Shown: positions 1-56,427, counted from the first letter of the stretch. The stretch: DNA of 64,000 nucleotides from Macrobrachium rosenbergii (GCF_040412425.1 NC_089749.1:36887070-36951069), one strand, 5' to 3'. Notes: generated by a model not told the origin, from the sequence alone. Translations and numbers: made by a program.

Positions 1-108
1 AATATTTATTTTGTTGGTGTGGGTCGTTTGAATTCGCATTTAATATTCACAAAGTTCATAGATACTTCAAGGTCTTCTAATTTTACTGTACTGCACTTTA
101 GCCTAAAG

Positions 109-3100
109 CAGTGGTCTTCAACCTTTTTTAATGTCGTCCACCCCTAGCGGTGATTAAGTAGAAGTTGTCCACCCCCCCTCCGGCGAAAAAGTCTCATTAA
201 AAATCTCACGTTTTTAATATTTAAAATCTGTTTCATATCTCATTTCTATGACTATGTAAACAGAAAAAAGCAGTTTCTCTTATTTTTTATTTAACTTTTA
301 CATATTCATCCATATATTTACACACCTCATCTCAAACTAAGAGGCTCAAAGTACACAAGATAACATTTAGACGCATTTTCCTTCACTAAAGTAAAATTGC
401 AGACAATGTTTGCTATATTTGGTACGGTATCAATAAATAAAACAAATAGTTATCCTTTTAAAAAAAATCAGTGGCTTGGCTGCTGTTGCACTTTGTCTGC
501 TATTAGGTTGAATCGAGGTGTCGGACGATTTTCAAGTGCAACTCGCATGAGAGGATCCAAGTTCAGGATTGCATTCCTTTTCTTTGTCTTCACTAAAACT
601 AAACTAGAGAACCCTTGCTCACACAAATATGATGTTGGCATCTGTACAAATATGGCTATTGCCTGCTCAGCTAGATCCTTGTACTGTGGAATATCAAGCA
701 GGGTAACCCAGAAATCCATGGGATGGCTAAATGTCTTGAAAACTGCTTTTTGTGAATAATCCGCTCGAAGCTCCAAAAGAGCATCACAATGATCAGTTCC
801 TTCATCTGTGAAGGGATTAAGCATCCACATGTTGGAGGTTAGCTGGTCATTCTCACTGTCTGGGAAATAGAAGTCAAGGTTTTCTTGCATTAAAGTAAGG
901 TGTCTGATAACTAAGTGTGACATATGTATCTCCAGTGTCTGCTCTGTTGCCTGCATGCCATGTTCCCAGACACATTCATAAATGAGTCAAATAATTCAAA
1001 ATCAGAAAAGCACATCTTTTCTGCACTACTTTTCCATTTTTTCACCTTCAGTTTCAATGCATTTATTTTCCCTATACTTGTAAAAATATCCCCACCTTTG
1101 CCTTGCTGACTGATGTTTAGCTTGTTCAGATGATTGATGATTGAAGCCATGTGAGACAATTTTGCCAGCCAGAGCACATCCTGACATTTAACTGCCATGG
1201 GGTTTGCTTTCTCAGTAAAGAAAAACACAGAGCTGCTCTCTCAATGCAAACACTCGATTAAGAGAGATAGCCAGTCTTGTGAAGGAGGATTAAATTAGCT
1301 TCCATATCCTTACACAACTCACGAAACATTCTATGCTTTTTTGCATGTGCACAGATATGATTAACCATTTTGACATCATCATCAAGTAGAAGTTCAAAGT
1401 CACTTTTCTCCTTAGCATTTCTAGTTTCATTCAGTCGATTTGCCACTAACGCTTCCCTGTGAATCACGCAGTGAATTGCGATACAATTTGGTGAGACTGC
1501 TAGGATTTTCTTTACAACGCCATTGATTGCACCGACTATAGCTTTTGCACCATCAGTAGTAACAGACTTCCATTTTGACCAGTCAATGCCCTCTTCAATA
1601 ATGAAACCATGAAGTTTCTGAAAAATGTTGTGGGCTGTTGTTTCTACGCCCAGTTGGAGGCAGCACAAATAATGTTCAACAATGGTTTTCTCTTCTAAGT
1701 TTGGAAACCGACAGTAAACAATCAGCTGTACTTCTCCTCCTATGCCTGTGGTTTCATCCAGTTGAATGCCAAACGAAGCGGCTAGACAATTTTTAACAAG
1801 CTGTTCTTTCAGGTCATCTGCTAACATCACAGACCGACGACTTATTGTAGTATCAGACAACGGAATCTGCTTCACTTTCTTCACTGCATCTTTCCCTCCA
1901 GGTATAAGGTCAGCTGCTACTTCAAGACACGGCAGTACAACATTTTCAAGTTCAGTGAATGGCTTTTTTTTTTTTTGAAGAACGATGTGTGTCATCTTAA
2001 GGGAAGCAAGAGTAAGTGCTTTCATGTAAGAGGGCTTAACTTGACTTTTAAAGGTCGACTGTTGCTTCAAGTATGCTTCCAAAATTGCCTCAAAAAATTG
2101 CTTTGATTTGTTTTGGTGTTCAGGGTGCTTCGTCTTTAAATGCCGTGCAAGTTTTGAAGGAACATTTTCATTGCTGTACGTGACATTACAAAAGAGGCAT
2201 TTGCCTGGTGGGAAGGAATTTGAAGCTTCATTCCACGTTTTCGTCGCTTTTTATGAGATGAAGATGCATCCTTTTTGGAAGCCTCCTTTTCCTCTGTGAA
2301 GTCCTGTGATGCAGCTCCTTCTTGATTTGAAACATCATCTTTTCTTGTTGCATCAACTGCTGCACCAACCGCAACAGGTTTTGCAGGCTCAGGACTGCCA
2401 TCTATCTTTTTGAAGTACTTGTAAATTGACATGGCCTGCATTTGAGCAATAATGTTGAAATCTGGAAAATAAATAAGGATGAGTTAGCTTTTTTGTTATA
2501 ATAACGCATATTAATTCAAATATAAAATCTGAAACCAAACTAATCAAAATGGGAACGACACAATACTAAGACAAAATAACTAATCAGAATTAATGTGGAA
2601 ATAATACTTGAGTTAAATATAATTTTGAAATATAATAACAAAACCAATTGGTTCCCCTAAGACTGTATTAAAGGCAAGTTGTAATAATAATAATAATAAT
2701 AACAATAATAATAATAATAAGTATTACTAATAGGATCACTGTCCAACGTGAGTGAACTAAGTTACACTTAATAACAAACCAGTCAGAGTCCAGAGTTGAC
2801 AGTGTTGCCAAATCAGCCAATTGAGAACGGGAACTCAGCTGCGTGATTCGTGACAACCAATGGCGAGGCAGTCCCTAGCATGGTTGTACTATCGGGGCCT
2901 TGCGAGTAGGCGAGGTGGCAACCTCGATGTTACAATAGGTAAATATGTATTTGTAGTATGTATTTTAAGAAATATAGGAGAGAGAGAGTCTGTTGTATAT
3001 TAGACACGTGCAGGTGAGGATCTCGTCCACCCAGTAGTCCACCCCTTGACAACTGTCCACCCCTCACTTAATCTCGTCCACTATAAGGTGGACTGTCCAT

Positions 3101-3118
3101 CCAGGTTGAATAGCACTG
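109..3118 (-). mobile_element. hAT DNA transposon (BED-finger, ZBED5-like lineage)
   Basis: The terminal inverted repeats begin CAGTGGTCTTCAACC (109) and, read from the right end (3118), CAGTGCTATTCAACC; both lead into related GTCCACC-rich subterminal sequence. The element is bracketed by an identical 8-bp target duplication, GCCTAAAG (101-108 and 3119-3126), the length diagnostic of hAT. It carries one transposase on the minus strand (about 2441 to 468), now frameshifted. An (AAT)n tract lies at 2682-2720. Confidence 0.93.
468..2441 (-). pseudogene. hAT transposase with BED zinc finger, frameshifted
   Basis: Reading order on the minus strand: an N-terminal part from ATG 2441; a BED-type finger (CLFC ... 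ARHLKTKH) in a different frame near 2110-2240; the central hAT region with the catalytic-type strand FGIQLDETTGIGG, then KSVTTDGAKAIVG and AIHCVIHREALVA (2082-1258); then FALREQLCVFL and LSHMASIINHLNKLN in shifted frames (about 1260-911); and the C-terminal dimerisation part SYLCEQGFSSLVLVKTKKRN ending near 468. At least three frame changes (about 2243, 1260 and 950) make it non-functional as written. The closest recognised group is the ZBED5/SCAND3/FAM200-like hAT (Buster-type) transposases. Confidence 0.88.
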
Positions 3119-3126
3119 GCCTAAAG

Positions 3127-4579
3127 GAAACTTTCCACTCGATGGCAGCCCAGCCTCTCTGTTACAAATGGAAAACGTGAAGACTCGCCTTCGATATTTT
3201 AAATTGGATATTAATTATTGCATTTTGCAAAGGCATGAATGGGTTATTCCGTTATTTTTGTAATTTCCAAATTTTTACAATTAAAGCTTCAGGAATTAGT
3301 GAGCGTGAGCAGCCATACCAGTTATTTTTTTCTGGATATGGCAACGAAGAATTATCCCCATGGCGTACAGCGTGACCTTTGCTGTCCGAGGAGTTGCTGA
3401 ATTCTGCTAAATGTTACTTGATTTAATATTAATTGATAAATGACTCGAAGAAAGAAATCGTGATTTAAAGTTTTGCATATTTATCATTTTCGAAATACGA
3501 TGGCATTGGTTGCTGTGTTAGACACGAACGGGATTTTGGGTCGTGGCGTCGACCCAGCAGTGGACCTGCAAGCCCCCTGGTTGGCGTCACGTTTCACAAT
3601 CCAACTGACTTTGCCAAACATGAGTTAACTTAAGGAAGGGGATTTTGATTGATAATAAATACTCTTAACAAAACAATCATAGGCTCATGTTCCTCTTCTT
3701 TTGCTTTAGGGATGTTGAAGAATATGATCTTTAATCTGTACTGTGAATGTAGTAACGTCCTAGTAGCCAGTAAACAGGCACGGAAACACACACTTATGTT
3801 ACGCTCTTAGATCTGACCTCATCGCAGATAACCTTGATCACTGACAGCAGTTTTCCGCTTATTTAAATTTTATGCTGTCCACCCTCAATCATTTTGTTTA
3901 TCACGCAGTGGTTGTTCAATAGGCATCCTTATAATCTAGCCTGTGGTTGTTCTCCATTGTGAGGTTTTTCTTGACTTTTTCATCTGCACGTCCCAGGGTT
4001 TGTCTTATGCATAGACCTTGGCAGAGAACACAGTCATATGTTTGAATACTGTCCTTTAACCTGTGGTCCTTCCAATACTTTGGTCATTTCAAGTTTTCTC
4101 TACAAGATCTCTCCTAACCCTCGCATGAAGTTCACGGATCTTTATTGTGCAGAGTACAGTAGACTGAAAGTTAAAACTTACTGCTAATAATCATTTTAAA
4201 ATCATGATAAATTTGTAATACGTACGTATTTTTCTTCAAATTGTATAAATTAGGTAGTGTTAAATGGAAATGATCTCCCAGTACCAAATTCGTTGTGAAT
4301 GAGTCATCGTCATTTATTTTTCATATCACATAATTTTTATTTATACAATCACTGCGACAACTTTTTGAAAGCTTCAAAGAGTTATCGAAGTGATTCAGTT
4401 ATAAACTGAATACTTTAGCTGACATGCTCGCAATTCAGGAAATCCATTTCTTGCAAATAAATCTGAGTCAGTGGTAATAAACAACCATTAAAGTTTGTTT
4501 AAAGTATTCACTGCAATAACGTCAGGTCAGAAACCTCAGGTAAACTATTTCTTTCTCTGCTTCCCTGAACATCACTTTA

Positions 4580-4580
<1 letters not shown>
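3127..4580. other. Intergenic, no gene seen
   Basis: AT-rich unique-looking sequence with no convincing exon or element. Immediately right is a (GA)n tract. Confidence 0.5.

Positions 4581-4584
<4 letters not shown>

Positions 4585-4636
<52 letters not shown>
4585..4636. repeat. (GA)n microsatellite
   Basis: About 26 uninterrupted GA units. Confidence 0.97.
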
Positions 4637-4639
<3 letters not shown>

Positions 4640-4936
4640 GAGAGTGAATGAATGCATCAGAAAGGCAAATGCATGTTAACTTTTATGTTAACCTTTATAA
4701 CTGCATTAATTAATATAAAAATGTGGCACCGAACAAAATGAACTACCGTTTTCATGAAATTGACCTGAACCCAGCCAAAGCGGGAAGATTTTCCTGTTAT
4801 AAAAGAAGCTTCGGTAAAGGACTGAGAAATAGAAATAAAATTGTGTATTTTTTCCGATAATTAAGTGAATTTTTAGTCCTTTTAATTATACTATATAAGA
4901 TATTTTCATATATATGAATGTCTTTCACTGTAATTT

Positions 4937-5124
4937 GAATATAAGAAGGCATAAAACAATTTTGGACGTTGCAACCATATCTTTTGAGCACTTCCTTCTG
5001 TGCCCCTGTTCACTGGTAAAATATGGAGAGATGAAATGTTACAGGAGTATATATACACAGAAGGAAGTGCTCGAAATATATGGTTGCAACGTTCAAATAG
5101 TGTTTTATGGGCCTTCTTATATTC
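4937..5124. repeat. Hairpin (foldback) repeat with about 67-bp arms
   Basis: Left arm 4937-5002 and right arm 5056-5124 are inverted copies sharing GAATATAAGAAGG, CGTTGCAACCATAT and GAGCACTTCCTTCTGTG, with about 53 bp of loop. It is a snap-back MITE-like structure lying just outside the Tc1-like element, with TA-rich flanks. Confidence 0.85.
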
Positions 5125-5164
5125 ATATATATGTATATATATAAATTATATATACTCGTATATA

Positions 5165-8073
<2,909 letters not shown>

Positions 8074-8150
<77 letters not shown>

Positions 8151-8159
8151 TATATATAT
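8074..8159. repeat. (TA)n microsatellite
   Basis: About 43 TA units immediately at the 3' end of the minus-strand Penelope-like element. Confidence 0.97.
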
Positions 8160-9960
8160 TACTAAAAGGACCTCATTCAAACTGGATAGTATCTAGTGGA
8201 GATATTTCTTCAGAAAAAGTTACACGCTTTCTAGGGCAAACAGTCCTCATTATCAAGTATCCGTACAATGACCAGACACGTAGTCCAGCAGTATTTATAT
8301 CTATGTGCTGGGTACTTTAATCCTATAATTGCCTTCCTCCTCCTGTCTGACTGTCCCCCCTCGTGACCTTGGTCTTTCTCTGCCCTCATCTTCATCCAGG
8401 TGTTCATGTCCTGTGTGTCCTCTTTCGTTTTTCTTTTGTTTCCTTGCTACTGTGGAGTGTACAGTTTTTCTTGATATGCTGTCTTCAAGGCATTTCCGGT
8501 GTTCCCTGCCATTGTATTGTTAGCGCATATTATGAAGGCGTTCTTTACAACCAGTCTGGCCGTTTTGTTGGTGTTCCTGTACAGAAAACTCATATTTTCC
8601 CAGTCTGTTTTATGGTCATTTTCCCAACAATGTTTGGCGACTGCTGACGTCTGATTATAATGTCTTATGTCAGCATGTGTTGTTTGCTGCGCTCTTTACA
8701 GGATTTGCCAGTTTCACCATAGTACCCATCTTCACAGTCTAGACAGGCTGTCATATATACCCCTCACTCTCTCCCTCACTCTCTACCGACTTTTTGTTTG
8801 TAACAGTTTTACTCCTAATGGTGTTTTTGTAGCCGCCTTTCAATCTGAAGTTATCTGGCTTCCTGTTGATTGGTGTAATAGAGTTGTTGTCCGGGACTGC
8901 AATTATTTTCTTCCCTACCAAATGTTCCTTTTCTATCCTTTCCCTCTCCCCAAAATAGTTTTTTCTTGCCTTGATGTGCGCCCGCTCCCACCAATACTTA
9001 GGGTATCCTAATCTCCTAAAACTCTCCGTCAGGTATTCCAGCTCTTCATCTAAGAATTCGGGACTGTAAATCCTATAAGCCCTAATGACCAACCCTGTCA
9101 TTACTCCCATTATTGTTTCTTTCCTTAGACTTGGGAACATATGTGTGTATGAATTGGTGTGTCTTATTCTTGTATACCTTGAATTTTAAATTTTCTCCTT
9201 CCCTCTTTACCAGGACATCCAAGAAAGGAGTTTCTCCCTCGTTTTCTTCTATTGTGAACTTGATGTGTTCATTTAGTTTATGTATGTTTTCTAGGAACTT
9301 GTGTAGATCTTCCCTTTCTCCCTTATAAATAATCATGATGTCATCCACGTATCTTATCCATTTTACGATATTTAAGTTCCCTTCATTTACTCTGCCCACC
9401 TCTTCCGTTTCAGACCATTCCATAAAGATATTAGCTAGGATTGGTGAAAGACTCGAACCCATAGCCATGCCATTTTTTTGTATATAATGGTTTTCGCCTC
9501 ACTTGAACACATTAACGCTGAGGACCGCTGACAACAGTTTTATCAAAACGTCATGATCTACGTGGCATGTATAAACCCCTTCCTCCATATTCTTTTTTAT
9601 TACTTCCATCATCGTCTTGACTGGTACGTTGGTGAACAGGGAAGTTACGTCCAAACTCACAAATTTATAATCTTTTACGTTGATTTTAGATAATTCATCT
9701 ATAAGGTTCATGTTGTGTTTTAAATGCCCTTCAGATACTAAACCCACCCATTTTCCCATTATGCTGGAAAGAAATTTCTCCAGCCTCCTCTACGGTGATC
9801 TCGTCGATGCCACGATGGTCTTACCACCCTTCCTTGTGGATCTTGGGAACCATAAATATATGGATCTCTGGATTTTCCCCCTGATTTTACTCTATGTTCT
9901 AATTCTTTTCTCTTAGTTTTGTCGTGGATTTTTTTGTTAAAATTGTATTGTATCCCACTA
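8160..9960 (-). mobile_element. Penelope-like element with RT and GIY-YIG regions, decayed
   Basis: On the minus strand: PKIHK then EKFLSSIMGKWVG (about 9850-9750); RT strand YKFVSLDVTSLFTNVPVKTM (9759-9499); MAMGSSLSPILANIFMEW and the YVDD catalytic box in KWIRYVDDIMII (9468-9082); ETPFLDVLVKREGE; then a Cys-rich GIY-YIG endonuclease beginning GVYMTACLDCEDGYYGETGK (about 8760-8690) and AKHCWENDHKTDWENM (about 8640). RT plus C-terminal GIY-YIG is the defining Penelope architecture. Several stops and frame changes (for example near 9480, 9100, 8750 and 8660) make it inactive. The 3' end meets (TA)n. Exact ends are estimated. Confidence 0.87.
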
Positions 9961-10700
9961 ACGTCCGGACATTAGGGGTTTACGCAATTTTCGTCCTAGT
10001 CGATTGAGAGAGGGATGAGTTTAGCCCGACTCTACACGCTATAGACATTCATCATAATTTCAGTGAGGTGTGTTGAAGAAAGAAGATAACTTGAATAAAG
10101 AAGAATCAGTGAACGGTGTTGACGAAAGGAAATCAGAAGAAAGAAGAAACCAGCCAAGAAGAAGGAACACTGAAGAATAATGTGAAGAAGAAGAAGAAGC
10201 AAACAAACGACCTAAGACTTCATTTCCGACATGGCAAAAGGAAGAAGAGGATATACTATTACACACTTCACATAAAATTATTAAAAGTTGACATTTTAAA
10301 AGTGATTTGATATGACACTTTCTTTAGACATTTCATTTCACTTCTTTAAACAGACATGCAACTAATTTGGCACAACTTTTTTTTCTTCACGAATCATTAC
10401 TAACCATTTTAGTAAACATTATTCATTTATAATTATGGTGTTTACTGACTAGTATTTTATTTTATTTTATTCCTCATTAACTGAGAGTTGTTTAGAATTT
10501 TAAGATTTTTTTTGTTTGACTATTTCTTGGGGGGATATTCCTCAAGCATTCACGTTGATGATTAACCCTGTTGTGTCTAGTGCTTTTTTAGAATTGAAAT
10601 GAAGTTAGGTTAATTACCGTTGATTAGTAAACGCCCAGGAAAAGGTTTTCTATATTTAAGAAAGCAAAACCTTCTATTCTTTTAAGAAGCCAAACACGTC
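9961..10700. other. Non-coding, A-rich purine stretches
   Basis: Unclassified sequence between the Penelope-like element and the gag-like region. It may be the 5' leader of the latter. No LTR pair was detected by eye. Confidence 0.35.
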
Positions 10701-11619
10701 AATTGAAAATGTCACCCTCTCCAACTCCACCAGACACATTAACTACAGTCACCCATAAAATACAGCGAATAACCACATAATTAAATTTTGGAGAAGGAAG
10801 GACATCATGATGCCTGCAACTTGGAAAACTGGATTAAACAAATTGAAACTCATTTAAATAACATGTCTGGAATAGACGTTAAGACATTAAATGATGACGA
10901 AAGTTACCTTGATCTGTCTACGGGAGATATAGGACGCTATGTTTCTGATGTGTATTGAAGAATTAAGAATTAGGAAGAATTAAAGCAATTTTTGAGGAAA
11001 ATTTATTCCACGTAGGCAAAACTGATCCGGTTATCAATCTCGCAAAGATAGTTCAAAGCTGGAGAGTGGATAAAAGAAATTACCTCAGAATGGTCCTCAA
11101 TTATAGAACTTTTTAAATGAATGGGGCCATTTAGTTTCAACCACTCCATGGACATCAACAATAGGAGATGAACAGGTAATAACAGCTGACAATATTAAAA
11201 ACTTGTTAAGGTTATCTTTGTTATTGGGAAGTTTACCTTCAAAAGCTATTGAAAAGGTGACCCGTGTTTGGAAGTTAGAAGATGATGTTATTGAAATTTA
11301 AAATGAAGTAAAGAAAATCTTAGGTAGAAGGTTTGAAAGAAATGCTCTATACAGACCCTTAGTCACCATAGGACAAGATAAAAAAGGGCATAACAATCAG
11401 GGTAGGTCTATGACACCAGCTATAAATCTGAATAGGAAACTAGGTAACTTATCTCAAAGAAAATCTTCGACAGTCACATGGTATAATTGCCAGAAAAAGG
11501 GCCATTATGCAAGTGAATGCCGTGGACCAGCTTACTGCTCATGTCATAAGAGGACAGGACATGGTGTTCGAGATTGTAGGAGCAGGCCTAGACAGATCTC
11601 AGTCACAAGGTACTTCTAA
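10700..11619 (+). pseudogene. Decayed retroelement gag-like region with two zinc knuckles
   Basis: The stretch 11410-11619 is open and encodes two adjacent knuckle motifs, YNCQKKGHYASECR (an imperfect C-x2-C knuckle lacking its first Cys-x2 spacing) and CSCHKRTGHGVRDCR, as in LTR-retrotransposon nucleocapsid regions. Upstream, 10,790-11,400 reads in pieces like a gag body (NLENWIKQIETHLNNMSGID) with stops. No protease or RT follows, so this is a fragment. Family (Gypsy, BEL or other) is undetermined. Confidence 0.6.
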
Positions 11620-11699
11620 TCGACAGTCTTTTGGATTATCTGTCATTCAGTTTCAGGAGAATAGCCATGTCAGTTTGCATTTGAATGCATAAGAGCTTT

Positions 11700-13417
11700 T
11701 TGTGCTGGAAGTCTAGTTCTCATTATTCCAAATTTGTGGGTGGCGTTTTCACAGGAATGAGACTTACTTTGTTTAAAAACGTTTTTCATGATATCGATAA
11801 TCTTATTTCTTATTTTCAAAGAGATTTGATGAGCACCTAAAGAATCGCTTTATAACTAGGAAAGAATGTTTTTCCTTGTGCTAGATCCTCATTAGCGAAT
11901 TATAATGAGCACTAAAAAACCAAAAGTTCGACGATTAGAACGAAATTTGCAAACAATAGTGGGACCATTATCTCCTTTCCAGTATCCACACTGGGGAAGG
12001 GATCAGTCTACTGTAGAAGGTGCTGATGAATAATTATACCCTGATTTTAGAACTTGCTATTTCAAGGAAATATTTTGCCTTGTTATCAGCACTGTAGTTT
12101 TTGAAGTGTGTCTCAGCACGAGACTGTAATCATTTGCTTGTTTTCCCTGTCATAATGATCTCACATTTATTAGCAGAATTAAATGTGGAATAATTGGAGA
12201 CTAGCGTTCAAGAAAATATTCTTTTGTCATTAATACTATTGAAGATAAAGATAGTAGCAGTGATTAATGCTGTGTCAAGAACATTTTTATTTTTCAATAT
12301 AGTTTTGTACAATGAAAACTTCATATTGTAAGTATAACTTTTCTTTTTTAGCAGAAGCATTAAGTGTAATTCCTTATGCAGTTGAAGCACCCTCAGACAC
12401 CTTTTATATCAAACATTTCAACTTTCTCGGTAGATGGATGTCTTTAGATCATTCCAGCACCAGTGGCTGAAACACTCAGAGTAGGCCGTCAAAGGTTCCA
12501 GTCAAGGGACCAAACAGATCAGTCCCTTTGAGTTTTCAAGTTTCTTTTTTGCCTCTCCCTACTTGCTTGTCATCTCCTGCAGTTTTCTTCAAGAAGTTTC
12601 CTTTTCTCCTGATTCATTTTGTCAAGAGATGGGTCATAGGCTAAGGAAAAGTTTATTAGATTTTCAGATGGATCTGGATTTAGAGGCATAACCAGTATTT
12701 CCTATTTGTTTGTTTGTAAGCTCGTCCTCAATACGTCTCTAGAGGTGAGATCGATCTGGACCCAAGTGTGGATCCAGGTTCCCGTCAAAATTCTTTTTCT
12801 TATTAGTGTGGAGAGATTGTTTTGGATTTCTTTCGACAAGATTGAAAAAAGTAAACAGGATTCAACAAATTTAGCGAGATCAGAGCCACCAAAGGAAGCA
12901 AAGGTGTTTCACAAAAAAGGAAAATAAAATGGAATGAAGCACACTGCAGGGGACTTTATTAATTTTCTCAATTTCATTGCTTGCGAAAAACAAGACACTA
13001 CAAAGATCAGATCGGTCTATGAATAGCACCTTAGTTGTCGAAAGATATTAGGTTCCGCCGTTGATAGCAATACGCACGTTTAAAAATGAAGGGTTATATT
13101 AATGCTAAAAATGACATAATGGAGGATGGTAATTAACTGCCAAAATCTGAACTCAAACGGAAAGAATAATGAAAAAAGAAATAAACATTTTTAACAGTTC
13201 TTGGTATCAGAGCTTGTAGTTTTAAACTTCCATGTCTCTGAGCATATTGAATCCTAATTTATCAATAATTGAATGAAGTAGAAAATGTTGAGAAAATAAA
13301 AAAGAGAAAGATAAATGAACCAAAGTAATGTATCCACATCAGTTCTCAGCGACCATGCTTCAGTAGGTTGGTTGGTAAGTGGCCTGACGTCCGGTGTTGA
13401 GTTTTGATATGACCAGA
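11700..13417. other. Downstream flank of the oxidase gene, no gene seen
   Basis: AT-rich. A TTTATT at about 12956 would read AATAAA on the minus strand and could be a distant poly(A) signal for the oxidase gene, but this is weak. Confidence 0.35.
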
Positions 13418-53364
<39,947 letters not shown>

Positions 53365-54002
53365 TTCCACACTAGTTCAGGAGACCTTGACTGCAGGAAG
53401 TAGAGTCTAGAACGAACTGGACGATGTCTTCTGTCACGGCGCCACGATAGGGAAGCCAGTGGCTCCAGTGATTCGTTCACTGGCTTACTGTGGCCTTTTA
53501 TTCGCTTGGATGACGGCTCGAATTCTTTTTTTTTTTTTGCTGGTGCAAGACTAATGGCTTCCATCCCACCTGTGTACTACCCTCATGCCTCAGTTTCAGC
53601 AAGTCACGACCAGTACCGTGCGTCGTTAAAAAAAAAAATCATGTATTAGTATAACCAGCTACCAACGTAATCATGTGTTCATTCATGCATGCGTTTATGT
53701 ATGTGCATAATCTAGAAGAAGAAACATGTATATAATAATCTAGCCGACAACCATTCTATTTGTGTATACATATTTGTAATGAAACATCTGTATTATTCCA
53801 ACCAATTCATCATACATGCTTTTGGATGTATCTTTGTTTTATGTATACATAAACATAACTGAAAAGGATAAATATCAAGTCAGGTTTTTGGTCTGCTTAT
53901 CTAAAAATGAGGCTGATTTTGTGAATTTTATCCTTTCGACAATTAAAACAATTTGTTTTTCCTTCAAATATCAAGGATTCGTTATGCTGGGAAGACTATA
54001 AT

Positions 54003-54163
<161 letters not shown>

Positions 54164-56427
54164 TTACATGACAATTTATGACAAGTCGAATGAATTGTCC
54201 AGTGTGTGCTTTATGCCAACAGCTGCCTTAAACGGCATTTCCCATTATTTTCAGTGTGACTTTTAGTCCATTCCGTTCCTTTGGAATATGGTCAACAAGT
54301 AAAAGAATCAAGCCAAGCCATCAAACTGAAATTTTTAATAGTTTTTAATAGTTAATGGAGTTGTAATTGCTGTAACTCACAGAGGGACTTGAGACTTTTA
54401 AAATTACTCCAGAATGTCGAGTTGTCCATGGCGAATGTGTTTATGAGGTCATCCACTTGAATTTAATGGCAGGTATTCAATTAATATTTGGGTTCGGGTT
54501 TAATCATCTATATTCTATGATGACTCTCCCGGTTTCCACCTGAAATTTCGAAAATGTGCTGTAGTTTCTGCTTTTGAATGTCATTTGACTTTATGCAACT
54601 CGGAACGAGTAGACAGTTTATATTCATCTGACAATTACAGTGAGGAAGAGTGTGGCTTAGCGGGTAACTATCTTCACCCAGTTTTTGCTGGTTCTTGAAC
54701 CCTTCTCCAGAAAATTTATCGTTAACAAGTCATTTGACTGGACTCACCACAGAATATTCAGTAATCTTATGTAGGTGTGCACACACATCCACATTGATGT
54801 AGGCATGCACACACTAATTTTACGCTACAATTTTCTTTCATGACTTTCAGAATCAATACAAACCTGCTGATGTGAGATAGTTTAGGTGTACACTCTGCAT
54901 TTATCCTGCTTCCCCGAAATGCGATTATCCAGACTTGAATAACTTCGACAAATCATTTGAGAAGCGTCGAATGGTGTGAGAACTTAGCATATTTATGCAG
55001 ACCATCGTCAATCGATATTTTTCGAAAACAAAAATTCGTACCCACAGGTGATCATTTTCGTTGGATGTTCAGGTGTCATGCGTGCTATGCTCGTGGGAGT
55101 TTGAAACCACATTTAGAGACATGGCAGTCAAGGTCAACCAAACTGGTGTGGAAGAGTTTACAAGAGCTTTTGGAGTCCTTGCTGTCCTTGTGTGCTTCAG
55201 CACTTGCTACTTGTTTCATTAATAGTTGCTTCCTTTATATTAATTACTGTCCATTAAATACATAACAAGGATAAATAACTTGAATTTGAAGGTAAATACG
55301 GAAGACGTCTATAATTTCTCCCTTGAGTAAACAGTGCTGCAGTAATCTAATGAATGCTTTGAAACTGTTCCCTCTCCTGCTCCAAATAAGCTTCGGACCC
55401 ATCGCGTTTCAAATGGTAAGATATTTTCCTGGGAATGTCCCAATTATTCAGGGTGAAAGTAAAAAAATTTCTTCTTTTACACCAGTGTGTTAGGACTTGA
55501 AGGTTTCAGTGTAAATGAAAAGTTAAATAGTTTATTCACTACCTTTAGAATCAGGCACTGTTCATAACCGCTAAATTACTTTCATTGCGTGCTTACAAGA
55601 TCTGTTTTCTACACGCCTCTGCTCGTCATGCCTCTTCAAATTCTCTTCACCAGCACCACAGCCTTCGCTGCTGACCGCTCTCTAAGTATTGACTCATACA
55701 TCGCGTTTCACAGAATCGAAATGGCCAGGTTTTCTCTTCCTTGACTGTATCCCTCCATACGCTATTTTCTTTGGATTTGACTGTCATCCATTCCTGTAAG
55801 ATGACATATCTAGAGGAATCTTTTCCTATCTGCAAAGGCATAAACGAAGTCAGAATTCACCCGATTCCGGACCTCCACATTTTTAGGCCTGTGATTGATG
55901 TCATTGCATCCCAAGGACCTCTCCCAGGCAACGGCAGTGGAAGCTATATGCTTGAGTTGGTGCACTCATGTGGGCCATCCCTCAGCACCAGAAAGCAGAC
56001 AAGAGAGCGCCATAAACACCGACCGTTGTCTTCATTGTAAGTACTGTACTCTCTTCAACCAAACTCTCCCTGACAAAGACCCAACAGCTGATACTGGAAA
56101 GGATAGCTATATTGTTGAAAAATGTCTGCCTTAACTCGAAGTAAGGCAAGGTTAACGAAATGACCTTTAGAATGACCGTCTAATGATTTCAAATTGTACA
56201 TAATTCTGTGACCTGACTTTTCAATTTAACATTTATAGATGAACCCACATGGGCAGCAGAAACAGCGATTACAGTTAACCGTAGGAAAACGAAACTTTCA
56301 GAGGGAAACATATTAAATAATGACATGCCTGTAAAATATTTTACTCTACCTCTGAGTCATTTCTTGATCGACAAAGCTATATCGGTTTAGTTACAGTATT
56401 TTGAAAACAGAATTATGAAAACGACCA

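Noticed and set aside
54957..55265. A 102-codon plus-strand frame starting MRSVEWCENL.
   Set aside because: No domain, no splice-consistent neighbours and no codon pattern to support it.
55647..55841. A minus-strand frame with WPFRFCETR, reminiscent of a hAT transposase W-x-x-x-F-C-E-T-R-W block.
   Set aside because: Only nine residues fit and no neighbouring transposase blocks could be read.
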